Part shown: piece after piece, positions 1-7,364 of the stretch
Layout of the letters: each line of letters opens with the position of its first letter
How positions within the stretch are numbered: the first letter of the stretch is position 1
From: Lentisphaeria bacterium UBA7640
GTDB taxonomy: Bacteria > Verrucomicrobiota > Lentisphaeria > Victivallales > Victivallaceae
DNA length: 15,061 bases
Assembly (NCBI GenBank): GCA_002483765.1
Contig: DLIO01000016.1
Coordinates: 1-15,061 of the forward strand
Direction: 5' to 3'
Program-made: the position numbers and the translations under genes
The notes under the pieces: generated by a model
What the model was told of the DNA's origin: nothing
What the model saw: the letters and a program-made list of their open reading frames with translations, nothing else
The model's database searches: none

Positions 1-163
1 TTTACTTTTTCAATTGACCGAAAAATACAAAAGTTAATTAACAAAGTAAACGTGACGCGAAAAAATTATTTTTGACGGACGACAATTTGCTGATAATTTC
101 ATATGAATGAATCTCAAATCTTTAACGCCATTATTAATAGAGTCTTGTGGTGAAAAGGGTCAT

Positions 164-1240
164 TTATTTGCCGCTGGGATTGATGCTACTCCAAGCGTCA
201 CCGAGTTTGATGATTTTGAAACCGCGTGGAGTTGTATTATCTCGATACATAATTAAAAATTGTACGTCTGGTAATTCTTGTTGAAGACGTTTCGCTAGCT
301 CTACTCCTCCGATAAAAACTGCGGTTGACAACCAATCGGCATCAACCGCAAGAGTTGTGTAAACTGTTACCGACAACATATCTTCAACCGGCATACCGTT
401 TTTTGGATTGACGATATGAGTATAGTTCTTGCCATTGAAAGTAACATAGCGTTCGTAATTGCCGCTAGTGGCGAGCGATTTATCAGTAATACGTACCACC
501 CCGCAGGTTCTATTTTTATCCAGCGGATTGCGGATGCTAACGGTGTAAAATTCACGCCCCGTTGGAGGTTGAGGGAAACAATAAATATTGCCACCAAGGT
601 TGATGGTTCCGGTGGTAATACCAGTTTTGCGAACATTCTCCGCGGCCATGTCGACAGCGTAGCCTTTAGCGACTCCGCCGAGATCGAGCGCGACGCCATC
701 AACGGTAAAACGCACCGTTTGGGCGTCATCATCGAAAATAACTTTGTCTAAACCAGAGATTGCCAGTGCACTTTGTAACTCTTCTGGTGAAGGTAATTGT
801 TCACGTTCACGGTTAAAACCCCAGGCTTTCATCAATGGTAGAATTGACGGATCGAACAAGCCTTCGGAGATCTGGTAGCCTTCGCGTGCTTTAAGCAACA
901 CTTCCCACAGCAGTGGCGAGCATTTGACTGGTGTTCCAAAAGCATTTTGATTTAATTTAGCAAGTTCGCTTTCCGGGTCGAAGATGTTACAAGTTTTTTC
1001 CACCATTTCGAAAACGTCTTGGGTAATATTAGCAGCATTTTCCACCTGTTCAGCAGTACCGTAAAATTTCACTTGTGCGATGGTGCTCATGGTGGGAAAA
1101 ACGCGCTCCTGTTCTTCAGGTTTCGGCGAAGAACTTCGTCCTGTGCGTTGATTGATCAATGCGACAAAAGTAAAAATAATTCCGATTACTAATAAAATTA
1201 ACCAAGTCTGTCGCTTGCTCATAGAATTTTGTTCGGTCAT
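164..1240 (-). CDS. apbE: ApbE-family FAD:protein FMN transferase
   Basis: The protein transfers FMN from FAD to a Thr or Ser of partner proteins, typically NqrB/NqrC or RnfD/RnfG subunits, on the outer face of the inner membrane. Family blocks appear in order in the 358-aa product: EGLFDPSILPL (126-136), LDLGGVAKGYAVD (185-197), INLGGNIY (213-220), ATSGNYERY (257-265), HIVNP (275-279) and DADWLSTAVF (300-309), the last holding the Mg-binding Asp and Thr. Residues 12-30 form one hydrophobic helix with no lipobox Cys, so an uncleaved N-terminal anchor is likely. The ATG at 1240 is preceded by GAGGAG with 8-base spacing; a second Met at residue 7 is possible but less well placed. The stop of the upstream recombinase gene lies 4 bases before this start, which suggests coupled translation. 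No Nqr or Rnf gene is in the window, so its target is unknown. Confidence 0.93.
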   Translation of the reverse strand: MTEQNSMSKRQTWLILLVIGIIFTFVALINQRTGRSSSPKPEEQERVFPTMSTIAQVKFYGTAEQVENAANITQDVFEMVEKTCNIFDPESELAKLNQNAFGTPVKCSPLLWEVLLKAREGYQISEGLFDPSILPLMKAWGFNREREQLPSPEELQSALAISGLDKVIFDDDAQTVRFTVDGVALDLGGVAKGYAVDMAAENVRKTGITTGTINLGGNIYCFPQPPTGREFYTVSIRNPLDKNRTCGVVRITDKSLATSGNYERYVTFNGKNYTHIVNPKNGMPVEDMLSVTVYTTLAVDADWLSTAVFIGGVELAKRLQQELPDVQFLIMYRDNTTPRGFKIIKLGDAWSSINPSGK

Positions 1241-1244
1241 GACC

Positions 1245-2135
1245 TTAACTCCTCGGGTGAAATTTACGGTGAATATTTAAAAGTTGTTTCTGATTCAAGT
1301 GTGTATAAATCTGAGTCGTAGTGATATCGACGTGCCCCAGAAGTTCCTGAATCACTCGCAAATCGGCATCATTTTCCAGTAGATGACCTGCGAATGAATG
1401 GCGAAGTGTATGTGGGTGAATATTTTTGTTAATCCCTGCTAAAATTGCGGCATCTTTTACAATACGCCAGATGCGCTCGCGGTCAAGTCGACGACCACTT
1501 TTTGAGAGAAACAACGTAGTTTCAGTTGCGCTTCTCGATAATTGCGGACGGATATTTTCTAAATAGCGCTTCAGGATATTCCGCGCAGCGCGGCCGAATG
1601 GAACAATCCGCTCTTTATTACCTTTACCGACAATACGAATAGTTTCATCATCAAAATTAACGCCGCCAACAGTAAGCGAAGTCGCTTCGGAGACACGCAG
1701 TCCGCAAGAATATAGAGTTTCTAAAATGGCGCGATTGCGAAAAATCAACGGGTCTTTACCAGCGGGATAAGCTCCAAGCAGAGCGTCAACTTCAGCAATC
1801 GATAGTAGATCTGGCAGAAGGCGCCAAATTTTCGGAGAATCCATGATATCCGCGATATTGTTCGGAATCAGATGTTCTTGAAACAGATAGCGGAACAAAA
1901 CTTTAATCGAAACCAAACGGCGCGCCAAACTAGCTGGTTCCAATCCAGCTTCTTTTCTGCTGGATAGGTATTCGATGATATGGTCTCGATTAATGATATT
2001 AAAATCAATAAAGGTTTTTTCTTTAAGGAAATCGATAAAATCATTAAGGTCACTGCGATATGCTGAAACCGTGTTGGGGCTTAAGCCACGCTCTACAGTT
2101 AAATAACCACAAAAATGCTTTAAAATCCGTTCCAT
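1245..2135 (-). CDS. xerD: Site-specific tyrosine recombinase, XerC/XerD type
   Basis: XerC and XerD resolve chromosome dimers at dif sites during cell division. This 296-aa protein is close to E. coli XerD in length, and all catalytic residues are visible: Arg147 (CGLRVSE), Lys171 (GKGNKER), His242 and Arg245 (HTLRH), His268 (LLGH) and the nucleophile Tyr277 (IYTHL). The N-terminal SAM-like DNA-binding domain (about 1-90) has the usual LSPNTVSAYRSDL block. The ATG at 2135 follows a G-rich AGGGGG sequence, 3 bases away. A palindromic hairpin separates it from the upstream citrate synthase gene, and apbE follows after 4 bases. No integrase-type N-terminal domain or mobile-element gene is nearby, so a housekeeping Xer role is more likely than a phage or integron one. 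XerC and XerD cannot be told apart reliably by eye; the symbol is a best guess. Confidence 0.9.
   Translation of the reverse strand: MERILKHFCGYLTVERGLSPNTVSAYRSDLNDFIDFLKEKTFIDFNIINRDHIIEYLSSRKEAGLEPASLARRLVSIKVLFRYLFQEHLIPNNIADIMDSPKIWRLLPDLLSIAEVDALLGAYPAGKDPLIFRNRAILETLYSCGLRVSEATSLTVGGVNFDDETIRIVGKGNKERIVPFGRAARNILKRYLENIRPQLSRSATETTLFLSKSGRRLDRERIWRIVKDAAILAGINKNIHPHTLRHSFAGHLLENDADLRVIQELLGHVDITTTQIYTHLNQKQLLNIHRKFHPRS
1249..1254 (-). promoter_or_regulatory. Ribosome-binding site of apbE inside the recombinase gene
   Basis: On the minus strand GAGGAG ends 8 bases before the apbE ATG. It lies within the last codons of the recombinase gene, whose stop is at 1245-1247. This placement supports the ATG at 1240 and translational coupling of the two genes. 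Confidence 0.75.
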
Positions 2136-2158
2136 AAACCCCCTAACTTGACTTTGTT

Positions 2159-2189
2159 AATTCGCGCGCGCATAATGCGCGCGCGAATT
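2159..2189. repeat. CG-rich palindromic repeat, copy 1
   Basis: A perfect inverted repeat with two 15-base arms (AATTCGCGCGCGCAT and its complement) around one central A. It lies 20 bases after the citrate synthase stop codon and before the recombinase start. The 35 bases 2159-2193 differ from 5261-5295 at only two positions. It could act as a terminator or mRNA-end stabiliser for citrate synthase, but no run of T follows the stem in the direction of transcription, so it is not a classical intrinsic terminator. The alternating CG tract is also of the kind able to form Z-DNA. Confidence 0.85.
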
Positions 2190-2209
2190 TTAAGTTAATA
2201 GTTATACGA

Positions 2210-3514
2210 TTATGAAAGATTTCTTACAAAATCGTAATATTCAGCTGGCACATTTTTTTCGGTTTTGCCAGTATAAATCTGACGTGGACGACTGATCTTA
2301 GTGTCACTAATGGTCATCTCTTGCCAATGCGCAATCCAACCGGGCAGGCGTGCTAAAGCAAACATTACCGTAAACATATTCTCAGGAATACCGATTGCGC
2401 GATAAATGATGCCACTATAAAAATCGACGTTTGGATAAAGTTTACGTTCGATGAAATAGTCATCTTTTGAAACCGCTTCCTCCAGTTCCAACGCTGTCTC
2501 AAGCAACGGATCGTCAATCTTAATAGTCTCTAAAAACTTGCTACACTCTTTTTTGATAATCAAAGCACGTGGGTCGTAGGTTTTATAAACACGATGGCCG
2601 AATCCCATCAGTTTTTCATGATTGTTCTTATCTTTAACCCGTTCAATAACTTTTTTGACATTGCGTTCTTTTGAAATACGACGTAACATGCTCATCACTT
2701 CCTGGTTTGCGCCACCATGAAGTGGGCCAGACAACGCATTTATACCCGCTGCGATAGTCGCGTACAGGTTAACTTGAGCACTGCCGATTACCCGGACTGC
2801 CGAGGTCGAACAGTTTTGTTCGTGATCCGCATGCAGAATGAACAGAATATTCATAATTCTGACCACTTCGGGACGGATCTCATACGGCCGAACTGGTGAA
2901 GAGAACATCATATTTAGGAAATTAGCGACAAAGGGCAGATCACTGCGTGGATAGACCACCGGTTCGCCAATCGATTTTTTATAAGCCATCGCCGCCATGG
3001 TACGGATAGTTGAAATCAAACGAGCCCCCGATAGATCAATATCTTCACGCATCGAAAGCGAATCGACATTGGGATAAAAAGTCGATAATGCATTAATCAT
3101 CGTGCTGAGGATATGCATAGGATGAGCTGAGCCAGGGAAATTAGCTAAAAAATGACGCATATCTTCGTGCAATAGCGAGTTTTCGGTCAACAATCTCGAA
3201 AATTTTGCACCTTGCTTTTCATTTGGCAACTTGCCATGAATTAACAGATATGCAGTTTCTACGAATCGAGTGTTGTAGATAAGATATTCAATTGGAATGC
3301 CCCGATAACGTAAAATTCCTTTTTCGCCATCAATGAAAGTGATTTCGCTGAAGCAAGCGGCAGTATTCATAAAACTTGGGTCGATTGTAACATATCCGGT
3401 ATCTTTACGAAGAGAACCTATATCAATTCCTCTTTCGCCCTCAGTCCCGATCACGATGGGGAGTTTCATCTCTTTGCCGTCGACAATTAATGTCGCAAAT
3501 TTTTCATTATCCAT
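2210..3514 (-). CDS. gltA: Citrate synthase (hexameric bacterial type)
   Basis: It condenses oxaloacetate and acetyl-CoA to citrate, the entry step of the TCA cycle, in the cytoplasm. The 434-aa protein keeps the family blocks: HADHEQNCST (228-237), GPLHGGANQEV (263-273), MGFGHRVYKTYDPRA (303-317) and NVDFYSGIIY (362-371). Catalytic residues His266, His307 and Asp364 sit two places after the E. coli enzyme's His264, His305 and Asp362, and His231 matches His229. The N-terminal extension of about 50 residues is typical of the Gram-negative type II enzyme, which in other bacteria is NADH-inhibited; whether this one is cannot be read from the sequence. The ATG at 3514 has only a weak GGTGA element upstream. 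A candidate promoter lies at 3568-3595 and a hairpin follows the stop, so the gene may be a single-gene unit. Confidence 0.97.
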   Translation of the reverse strand: MDNEKFATLIVDGKEMKLPIVIGTEGERGIDIGSLRKDTGYVTIDPSFMNTAACFSEITFIDGEKGILRYRGIPIEYLIYNTRFVETAYLLIHGKLPNEKQGAKFSRLLTENSLLHEDMRHFLANFPGSAHPMHILSTMINALSTFYPNVDSLSMREDIDLSGARLISTIRTMAAMAYKKSIGEPVVYPRSDLPFVANFLNMMFSSPVRPYEIRPEVVRIMNILFILHADHEQNCSTSAVRVIGSAQVNLYATIAAGINALSGPLHGGANQEVMSMLRRISKERNVKKVIERVKDKNNHEKLMGFGHRVYKTYDPRALIIKKECSKFLETIKIDDPLLETALELEEAVSKDDYFIERKLYPNVDFYSGIIYRAIGIPENMFTVMFALARLPGWIAHWQEMTISDTKISRPRQIYTGKTEKNVPAEYYDFVRNLS

Positions 3515-3567
3515 TTTTCACCATAATAACATTGTGATTTTCTATATTGTATTAACAGGAACTGATT

Positions 3568-3595
3568 AATATATGCAAGAGTGCAAAGAAATCAA
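3568..3595 (-). promoter_or_regulatory. Candidate sigma-70 promoter of citrate synthase
   Basis: On the minus strand TTGATT (3590-3595) is followed after 16 bases by TATATT (3568-3573), about 55 bases before the gltA start. The region is AT-rich, so chance matches are easy; this is a candidate only. Confidence 0.35.
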
Positions 3596-3648
3596 TTTAT
3601 ATATCCAAAGAAAGGTTGCTTTCAGCTAAAAATATCTCATTAAAAGGT

Positions 3649-3676
3649 TTGATTATTATCGTCTCCGGGTTATTGT
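3649..3676 (+). promoter_or_regulatory. Candidate sigma-70 promoter of tRNA-Gln
   Basis: TTGATT (3649-3654), a 16-base spacer and TATTGT (3671-3676) lie about 21 bases before the mature tRNA 5' end, a fitting place for a short precursor leader. The tRNA is alone on this strand, so it needs its own promoter. The match is moderate. Confidence 0.4.
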
Positions 3677-3697
3677 ATCTGCTTCATTCAAACCTAC

Positions 3698-3771
3698 TGC
3701 CCCATGGTGTAATGGTAGCACAAGTGATTCTGGTTCATTTTGTCGAGGTTCGAGTCCTTGTGGGGCAGCCA
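3698..3771 (+). tRNA. tRNA-Gln, anticodon CUG
   Basis: A full cloverleaf can be folded by hand: acceptor TGCCCCA with TGGGGCA (7 pairs); D stem GTGT with GCAC; anticodon stem AGTGA with TCATT (one G-T pair) around the loop TTCTGGT, giving anticodon CTG for codon CAG; a 4-base variable loop; T stem CGAGG with CCTTG around TTCGAGT. Discriminator G and a genomically encoded CCA end (3769-3771) complete it. The U1-A72 pair and G73 are typical glutamine identity elements. It is the only plus-strand gene in the left half and lies between the converging dGTPase 3' end and the citrate synthase 5' region. Confidence 0.95.
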
Positions 3772-3806
3772 ATTTTAATTGCTGAAATATTTTCAAGAGC
3801 AAAGAA

Positions 3807-5189
3807 TCATTCTCCAGGCAACGAAATCCCTTTGATTTTCTTAAATAACGCCACGGCGCGCGAGTCAGTCATTCCCGAAATAAAATCTAACACAGTCAAT
3901 AGGCGAAAATAATGGTTGTTCAACCACGTTGGATCCTTTTGCAGCATTATACTACCGGGCATCAACTGAATGATTTTTTTATTGCGATGCAGTGGTTCGC
4001 GCTGCTCGCGAATCGCATCCGCGACTTCGTTAACGCAAGAAACAAAAACATCGAGCAAACCTTCGGTTAATTCATAGCCAGCGACCTCAATCTCCACCGC
4101 ACGCGGGAAGTTATAAACGTCAGCAAAACTACGCTCATAAATCTGAGCTAATGGTGCTGCGTTTGGAATTAATTCGATTAGTGGGCAATCCAAGTTTCCA
4201 CTCAAAATTTCATCTTCATACTGGTCAAAAGCATCACTGACTTCAGAAATTAAAGCACCAATCGCTTTTGCTCGTAAAAATTGCACCTTTAATTCACGGC
4301 TACTCATAGCTTTTAATTTTTTCTCGGCCACTATCGGATCTTCAACAAACTTCATGAACAACTCTTTGAGTTCTGAATAATCGATTATTCCCATTACCCA
4401 GGCATCTTCAAAATCGACGATCCGATAAGCAATGTCGTCCGCGGCTTCTACCAGCCACGCCAACGGGTGGCGACACCAGCAATAATCATCCGTATCGCCT
4501 TGGTATTTGAGTAATCCAGTAGTTTCAGCAACTTGACGAAATAATTCGCGTTCAGACTGAAAAAAATTAAACTTTTTTGCAGACACTCCTGAAGGGCGAT
4601 TAGCAACATATGACTCGACCGGATATTTAGTAAATGCCGCCAAAGTCGCACAAGTCAATTGCATTCCTCCAGGATTATCCGGCATTTGGAGTTTTGCTAA
4701 AACTCGAAAACCTTGCGCATTGCCGTCAAAACCCGCGATGTCAGCTTGTTCTTTCTGAGTCATAGTTTTCTTCATCTCTGTCGCCAGAGTAGAACTCTTA
4801 AACCAATAACGAATCGCTTCTTCGCCAGAATGTCCAAGTGGCGGATTGCCAATATCATGAGCCAAACCGGCCGCAGCCACAATCGCACCAATATCTGAAG
4901 GCTGAATGCCATTTAAATCATGACGTTCACAGATTCTTGCCCCAGCCGCAGTTCCAAGAGAACGCCCGATGCATGAAACTTCCATACTGTGAGTCAAACG
5001 CGTATGCACGTAATCGTTATCTGCTAATGGAAAAACTTGCGCTTTATCTTGCAATCTCCGGAATGCTGGAGAAAATACAATCCGATCAAAATCTTGCAAA
5101 AAAGGTGAGCGCCCCGGTGTCACAATATCTGGTTCATCTTTACCCAAGCGGTGTGGCGATAATAGTTTTACCCAATTCATTTTTATCAT
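3807..5189 (-). CDS. dgt: dGTP triphosphohydrolase (HD superfamily)
   Basis: The enzyme splits dGTP (or dNTPs) to the nucleoside and tripolyphosphate and so helps to set dNTP pools. The N-terminal region has the dGTPase signature: a DFDRIVFSPAFRRLQDKAQV stretch (33-52), then HTRLTHSMEV (62-71). Metal ligands of the HD site are visible as His67, His111-Asp112 (LAHDIGNPPLGH) and Asp251 or Asp252 (VEAADDIAYRIVDFEDAW). FDGNAQGFRVL (154-164) is another family block. At 460 aa it lies in the range of the long Dgt proteins. Two near-equal ATGs exist (residues 1 and 4) and neither has a strong ribosome-binding site, so the start is uncertain by 9 bases. It ends 35 bases from the converging tRNA-Gln gene. 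Substrate preference (dGTP alone or all dNTPs) cannot be judged. Confidence 0.93.
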   Translation of the reverse strand: MIKMNWVKLLSPHRLGKDEPDIVTPGRSPFLQDFDRIVFSPAFRRLQDKAQVFPLADNDYVHTRLTHSMEVSCIGRSLGTAAGARICERHDLNGIQPSDIGAIVAAAGLAHDIGNPPLGHSGEEAIRYWFKSSTLATEMKKTMTQKEQADIAGFDGNAQGFRVLAKLQMPDNPGGMQLTCATLAAFTKYPVESYVANRPSGVSAKKFNFFQSERELFRQVAETTGLLKYQGDTDDYCWCRHPLAWLVEAADDIAYRIVDFEDAWVMGIIDYSELKELFMKFVEDPIVAEKKLKAMSSRELKVQFLRAKAIGALISEVSDAFDQYEDEILSGNLDCPLIELIPNAAPLAQIYERSFADVYNFPRAVEIEVAGYELTEGLLDVFVSCVNEVADAIREQREPLHRNKKIIQLMPGSIMLQKDPTWLNNHYFRLLTVLDFISGMTDSRAVALFKKIKGISLPGE

Positions 5190-5260
5190 AATTTCAAGTT
5201 TCCAAGATGTTTGTCTTTATAGAATATTTTTTTAACGCAACGCGCTAAACTGCTGCTCTA

Positions 5261-5291
5261 AATTCACGCGCGCATAATGCGCGCGCTAATT
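5261..5291. repeat. CG-rich palindromic repeat, copy 2
   Basis: Two 15-base arms around a central A pair except at two positions, with the same core (CGCGCGCATAATGCGCGCG) as the copy at 2159-2189. It starts 8 bases after the stop codon of the small membrane protein gene, the last of the minus-strand aminotransferase/HD/kinase series, and before the dGTPase start. No run of T follows the stem on the minus strand. Confidence 0.85.
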
Positions 5292-5299
5292 TTAATCCA

Positions 5300-5680
5300 T
5301 CATTTCAGGCTATCATAAAGCATACTGATGCCGATTAAATAAGCTGGAGCTATAAAAATCAGCGCGCCAACAGTACTAATTTCTTTTTCCGTATCACTGA
5401 GTTCGTCAAGTTCAGGAGCTAATTCATCATATTTATTATGATAAAAGATCCAGTAATCAGCCACTATCAATACTGGGGTTGCGGTGAACCAATACCATTC
5501 CACACCTTTGACACTGAACGCATACAAAAAAATGACCGCACTAAAATAAAAGCCGGAAAAAATTTCATAGCACATGACGAGTAACGCCTCACGATGCCGC
5601 AGCCATATTATCGCAAATAGTGAAGTTGTAGCTAATATTATCGCGTAAAAAAATAACAGAAAGAATCCTATTTTATCCAT
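5300..5680 (-). CDS. Small four-helix membrane protein, unknown function
   Basis: I do not recognise this 126-aa protein. It has four hydrophobic stretches that read as membrane helices (about 4-24, 34-55, 62-79 and 103-123). Between helices 3 and 4 is an acidic, soluble-looking segment (YDELAPELDELSDTEKE, 84-100). There are no catalytic motifs. The ATG at 5680 overlaps the last 13 bases of the kinase gene in another frame, which suggests translational coupling, and a palindromic hairpin follows the stop. The gene therefore seems to be the last member of the HD/kinase unit. It could be a partner or target of the kinase, which itself lacks a membrane segment; this is inference from position only. 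Confidence 0.75.
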   Translation of the reverse strand: MDKIGFFLLFFYAIILATTSLFAIIWLRHREALLVMCYEIFSGFYFSAVIFLYAFSVKGVEWYWFTATPVLIVADYWIFYHNKYDELAPELDELSDTEKEISTVGALIFIAPAYLIGISMLYDSLK

Positions 5681-6741
5681 CTACCAACCGTTTTTCGCAA
5701 TAAAGATTTCTTTGCTGGTTCAGACTTCGGTTCCTCTTTTGGTTTAAGATCCTTGAACTCATCCAACACTAAAGTATAATCGCCAGTATCTGGCAACAAA
5801 GCATTTCCCAAATCCAAACCAAACAAACCAGGCATCTGGTCACGTAAATAATCGGCCAGAGTGACAATAGTCGGACCATAGCCATTTTTATAAATATAAT
5901 ACTCTAAATCTTGTGCCAATTCCGCAGTATTTGGGTAGCGTTCATCCGGTTCCGTTGCCAACATTTTATGTAGTATGTTTAACAGGTCTTCATCTAAGTC
6001 TTGAGGCAGATATTCCCATTTTATCTTATTGGCCATCGCATTAGCGACAACTTCTTTAATGCTATCTGAACCTTCACGTCCGGATTTACCACTCAGGACG
6101 AAAAACAGTAGCATGCCAAGTGAATAAATATCGGAACGAAAATCCAACTTTTTTTGAGCTGCCTGTTCAGGAGACATGAATAACACCTTTCCAGCAAAAG
6201 CCATGTCCAGTTCCGAAGCACTACGCGCACGCGCTATTCCAAAATCGGTGATTTTTGCCACTCCCTCTGTATTTATTAATACATTATGTGGACAAATATC
6301 ACAATGCACGATGTCAAGCGGAATGCCATTACTGTCACGTCGGTTGTGCGCATAAACTAGTCCGCGTGCGACTCGTGAAGCGATAAAAACAGCCAAATTG
6401 ACAGGAAAACGCTGGTTAGTTTTATCATGAAACAGAATCATCTGGTGCAATGGAATTCCATCAACGTACTCCATTGCGATATAATATTCGCGGCGAGTTT
6501 TATTGAGCTGATAGATCTGCACAATATTTTCATGAACAAGGTTAGCGACCATTTTTGCTTCTTTAACGAACATCTGAACAAAGCGGCGATCTTTAGAAAA
6601 CTTTGGCAATAATTTTTTTATAGCAACGATTTTCTCGAAGTCTTCAATCCCTTTTTCTCGTGCTTTTAGCACCGTTCCCATGCCGCCCTCAGCAATAGTT
6701 TCAACGATCTCATATTCGACTCGAGCTTTGATCTTTTTCAT
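5668..6741 (-). CDS. Cytoplasmic Ser/Thr protein kinase (PknB-like, non-RD)
   Basis: This is a eukaryote-like protein kinase of 357 aa that phosphorylates Ser or Thr of unknown targets. Counting from the ATG at 6741, the glycine loop AEGGMG is at 17-22, the VAIK lysine at 42, the helix-C Glu at about 61, the catalytic loop HCDICPHN at 146-153, DFG at 166-168, SPEQ at 190-193 and DIYSLG at 204-209. The catalytic Asp148 and Asn153 are kept, but the Arg of the usual HRD motif is Cys, making it a non-RD kinase. There is no membrane helix, PASTA or other sensor domain; the last 50 residues are charged and end in a basic tail. A TTG six bases upstream is in frame, but the ATG forms an ATGA overlap with the stop of the HD gene, so I prefer it. 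Confidence 0.92.
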   Translation of the reverse strand: MKKIKARVEYEIVETIAEGGMGTVLKAREKGIEDFEKIVAIKKLLPKFSKDRRFVQMFVKEAKMVANLVHENIVQIYQLNKTRREYYIAMEYVDGIPLHQMILFHDKTNQRFPVNLAVFIASRVARGLVYAHNRRDSNGIPLDIVHCDICPHNVLINTEGVAKITDFGIARARSASELDMAFAGKVLFMSPEQAAQKKLDFRSDIYSLGMLLFFVLSGKSGREGSDSIKEVVANAMANKIKWEYLPQDLDEDLLNILHKMLATEPDERYPNTAELAQDLEYYIYKNGYGPTIVTLADYLRDQMPGLFGLDLGNALLPDTGDYTLVLDEFKDLKPKEEPKSEPAKKSLLRKTVGRWIK

Positions 6742-7325
6742 CGGCAATCTTCGATTAATTTACGTAGTTTTTCAATATTTTTAGCGAGTCCGTCATTTCG
6801 AATGGCGGCGGCTTCTTTCGTGAAAAAATTAAATGATTCTAGAAACTTCAACTCAAAGGAATACCATTCACAATCAGTATAGCTCTCTCCGTGGGCCTCA
6901 AGTTCCCGTTTCAGGCAATCAGCCATCGGCAAAAAATCATCGGTACCAAGATACCCGCAATCTGCGTCGCACATCAACTCTTCTAGTTTGTTTTGAGGAT
7001 TGCAAGGTCTTTCCGTGGCCCTGATCATGCCACTAACTGTAACAATATCTTCAGGAGTATAATTATAAGAGCCAAGAATTTGCTCCGCAAATTTTGCCGC
7101 TATTTTTTCATTCCCGCGATAACACTCCAAATATCCGCAATCATGAAGGATTGCTGCAGTTCTCAGCAGTTTCATATTATGCTTCGACACGCCGGCAGCG
7201 CGGCCAAACACCTCCACTTCTTTCATCACATGAAGCGTATGTATTTCACAATGATAGTAATATTCTGGCGATAAATCCCGCTCGAACAATTTAAAAATAT
7301 CTTTTTCTAAACGTGCCAGTTGCAT
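6738..7325 (-). CDS. HD-domain metal-dependent phosphohydrolase
   Basis: A 195-aa single-domain HD protein. Metal ligands can be placed at His25 or His29 (YYHCEIHTLHV), His61-Asp62 (AILHDCGYLE) and Asp120 or Asp122 (CDADCGYLG). The Y-H-x3-H-T spacing resembles the stand-alone HD proteins often annotated as predicted metal-dependent phosphohydrolases. The substrate is unknown; it lacks the HD-GYP motif, so cyclic di-GMP hydrolysis is not indicated. The ATG at 7325 is preceded by AAGGAG with a 6-base spacer, a strong site. Its stop overlaps the kinase ATG (ATGA), so the two are almost certainly co-translated. The aminotransferase gene ends 39 bases upstream and may share the transcript. A role in making or removing a nucleotide or phospho-signal beside the kinase is inference. 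Confidence 0.85.
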   Translation of the reverse strand: MQLARLEKDIFKLFERDLSPEYYYHCEIHTLHVMKEVEVFGRAAGVSKHNMKLLRTAAILHDCGYLECYRGNEKIAAKFAEQILGSYNYTPEDIVTVSGMIRATERPCNPQNKLEELMCDADCGYLGTDDFLPMADCLKRELEAHGESYTDCEWYSFELKFLESFNFFTKEAAAIRNDGLAKNIEKLRKLIEDCR

Positions 7326-7364
7326 TGATATCTCCTTAATTAAAACTAGAACTTCAGTCTTGAA

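Noticed and set aside
416..751. Plus-strand open frame of 111 codons inside apbE
   Set aside because: It is antisense to conserved apbE motifs and has no recognisable product; it is a shadow of the real gene.
1245..2135. Integrase marking a genomic island next to the tRNA
   Set aside because: The recombinase matches housekeeping Xer proteins in length and motifs. It is separated from the tRNA by citrate synthase, and no duplicated tRNA 3' end or phage gene is seen.
2159..2189. Classical intrinsic terminator of citrate synthase
   Set aside because: The stem is strong, but the sequence after it on the minus strand (AACAAAG) lacks a T run, so I list it as a repeat.
3616..3912. Plus-strand open frame of 98 codons
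   Set aside because: It runs through the tRNA-Gln gene and into the 3' end of dgt on the other strand, with no family resemblance.
6742..6747. TTG start for the kinase two codons upstream of the ATG
   Set aside because: The ATG at 6741 makes the common ATGA overlap with the HD gene stop and is the better start codon.
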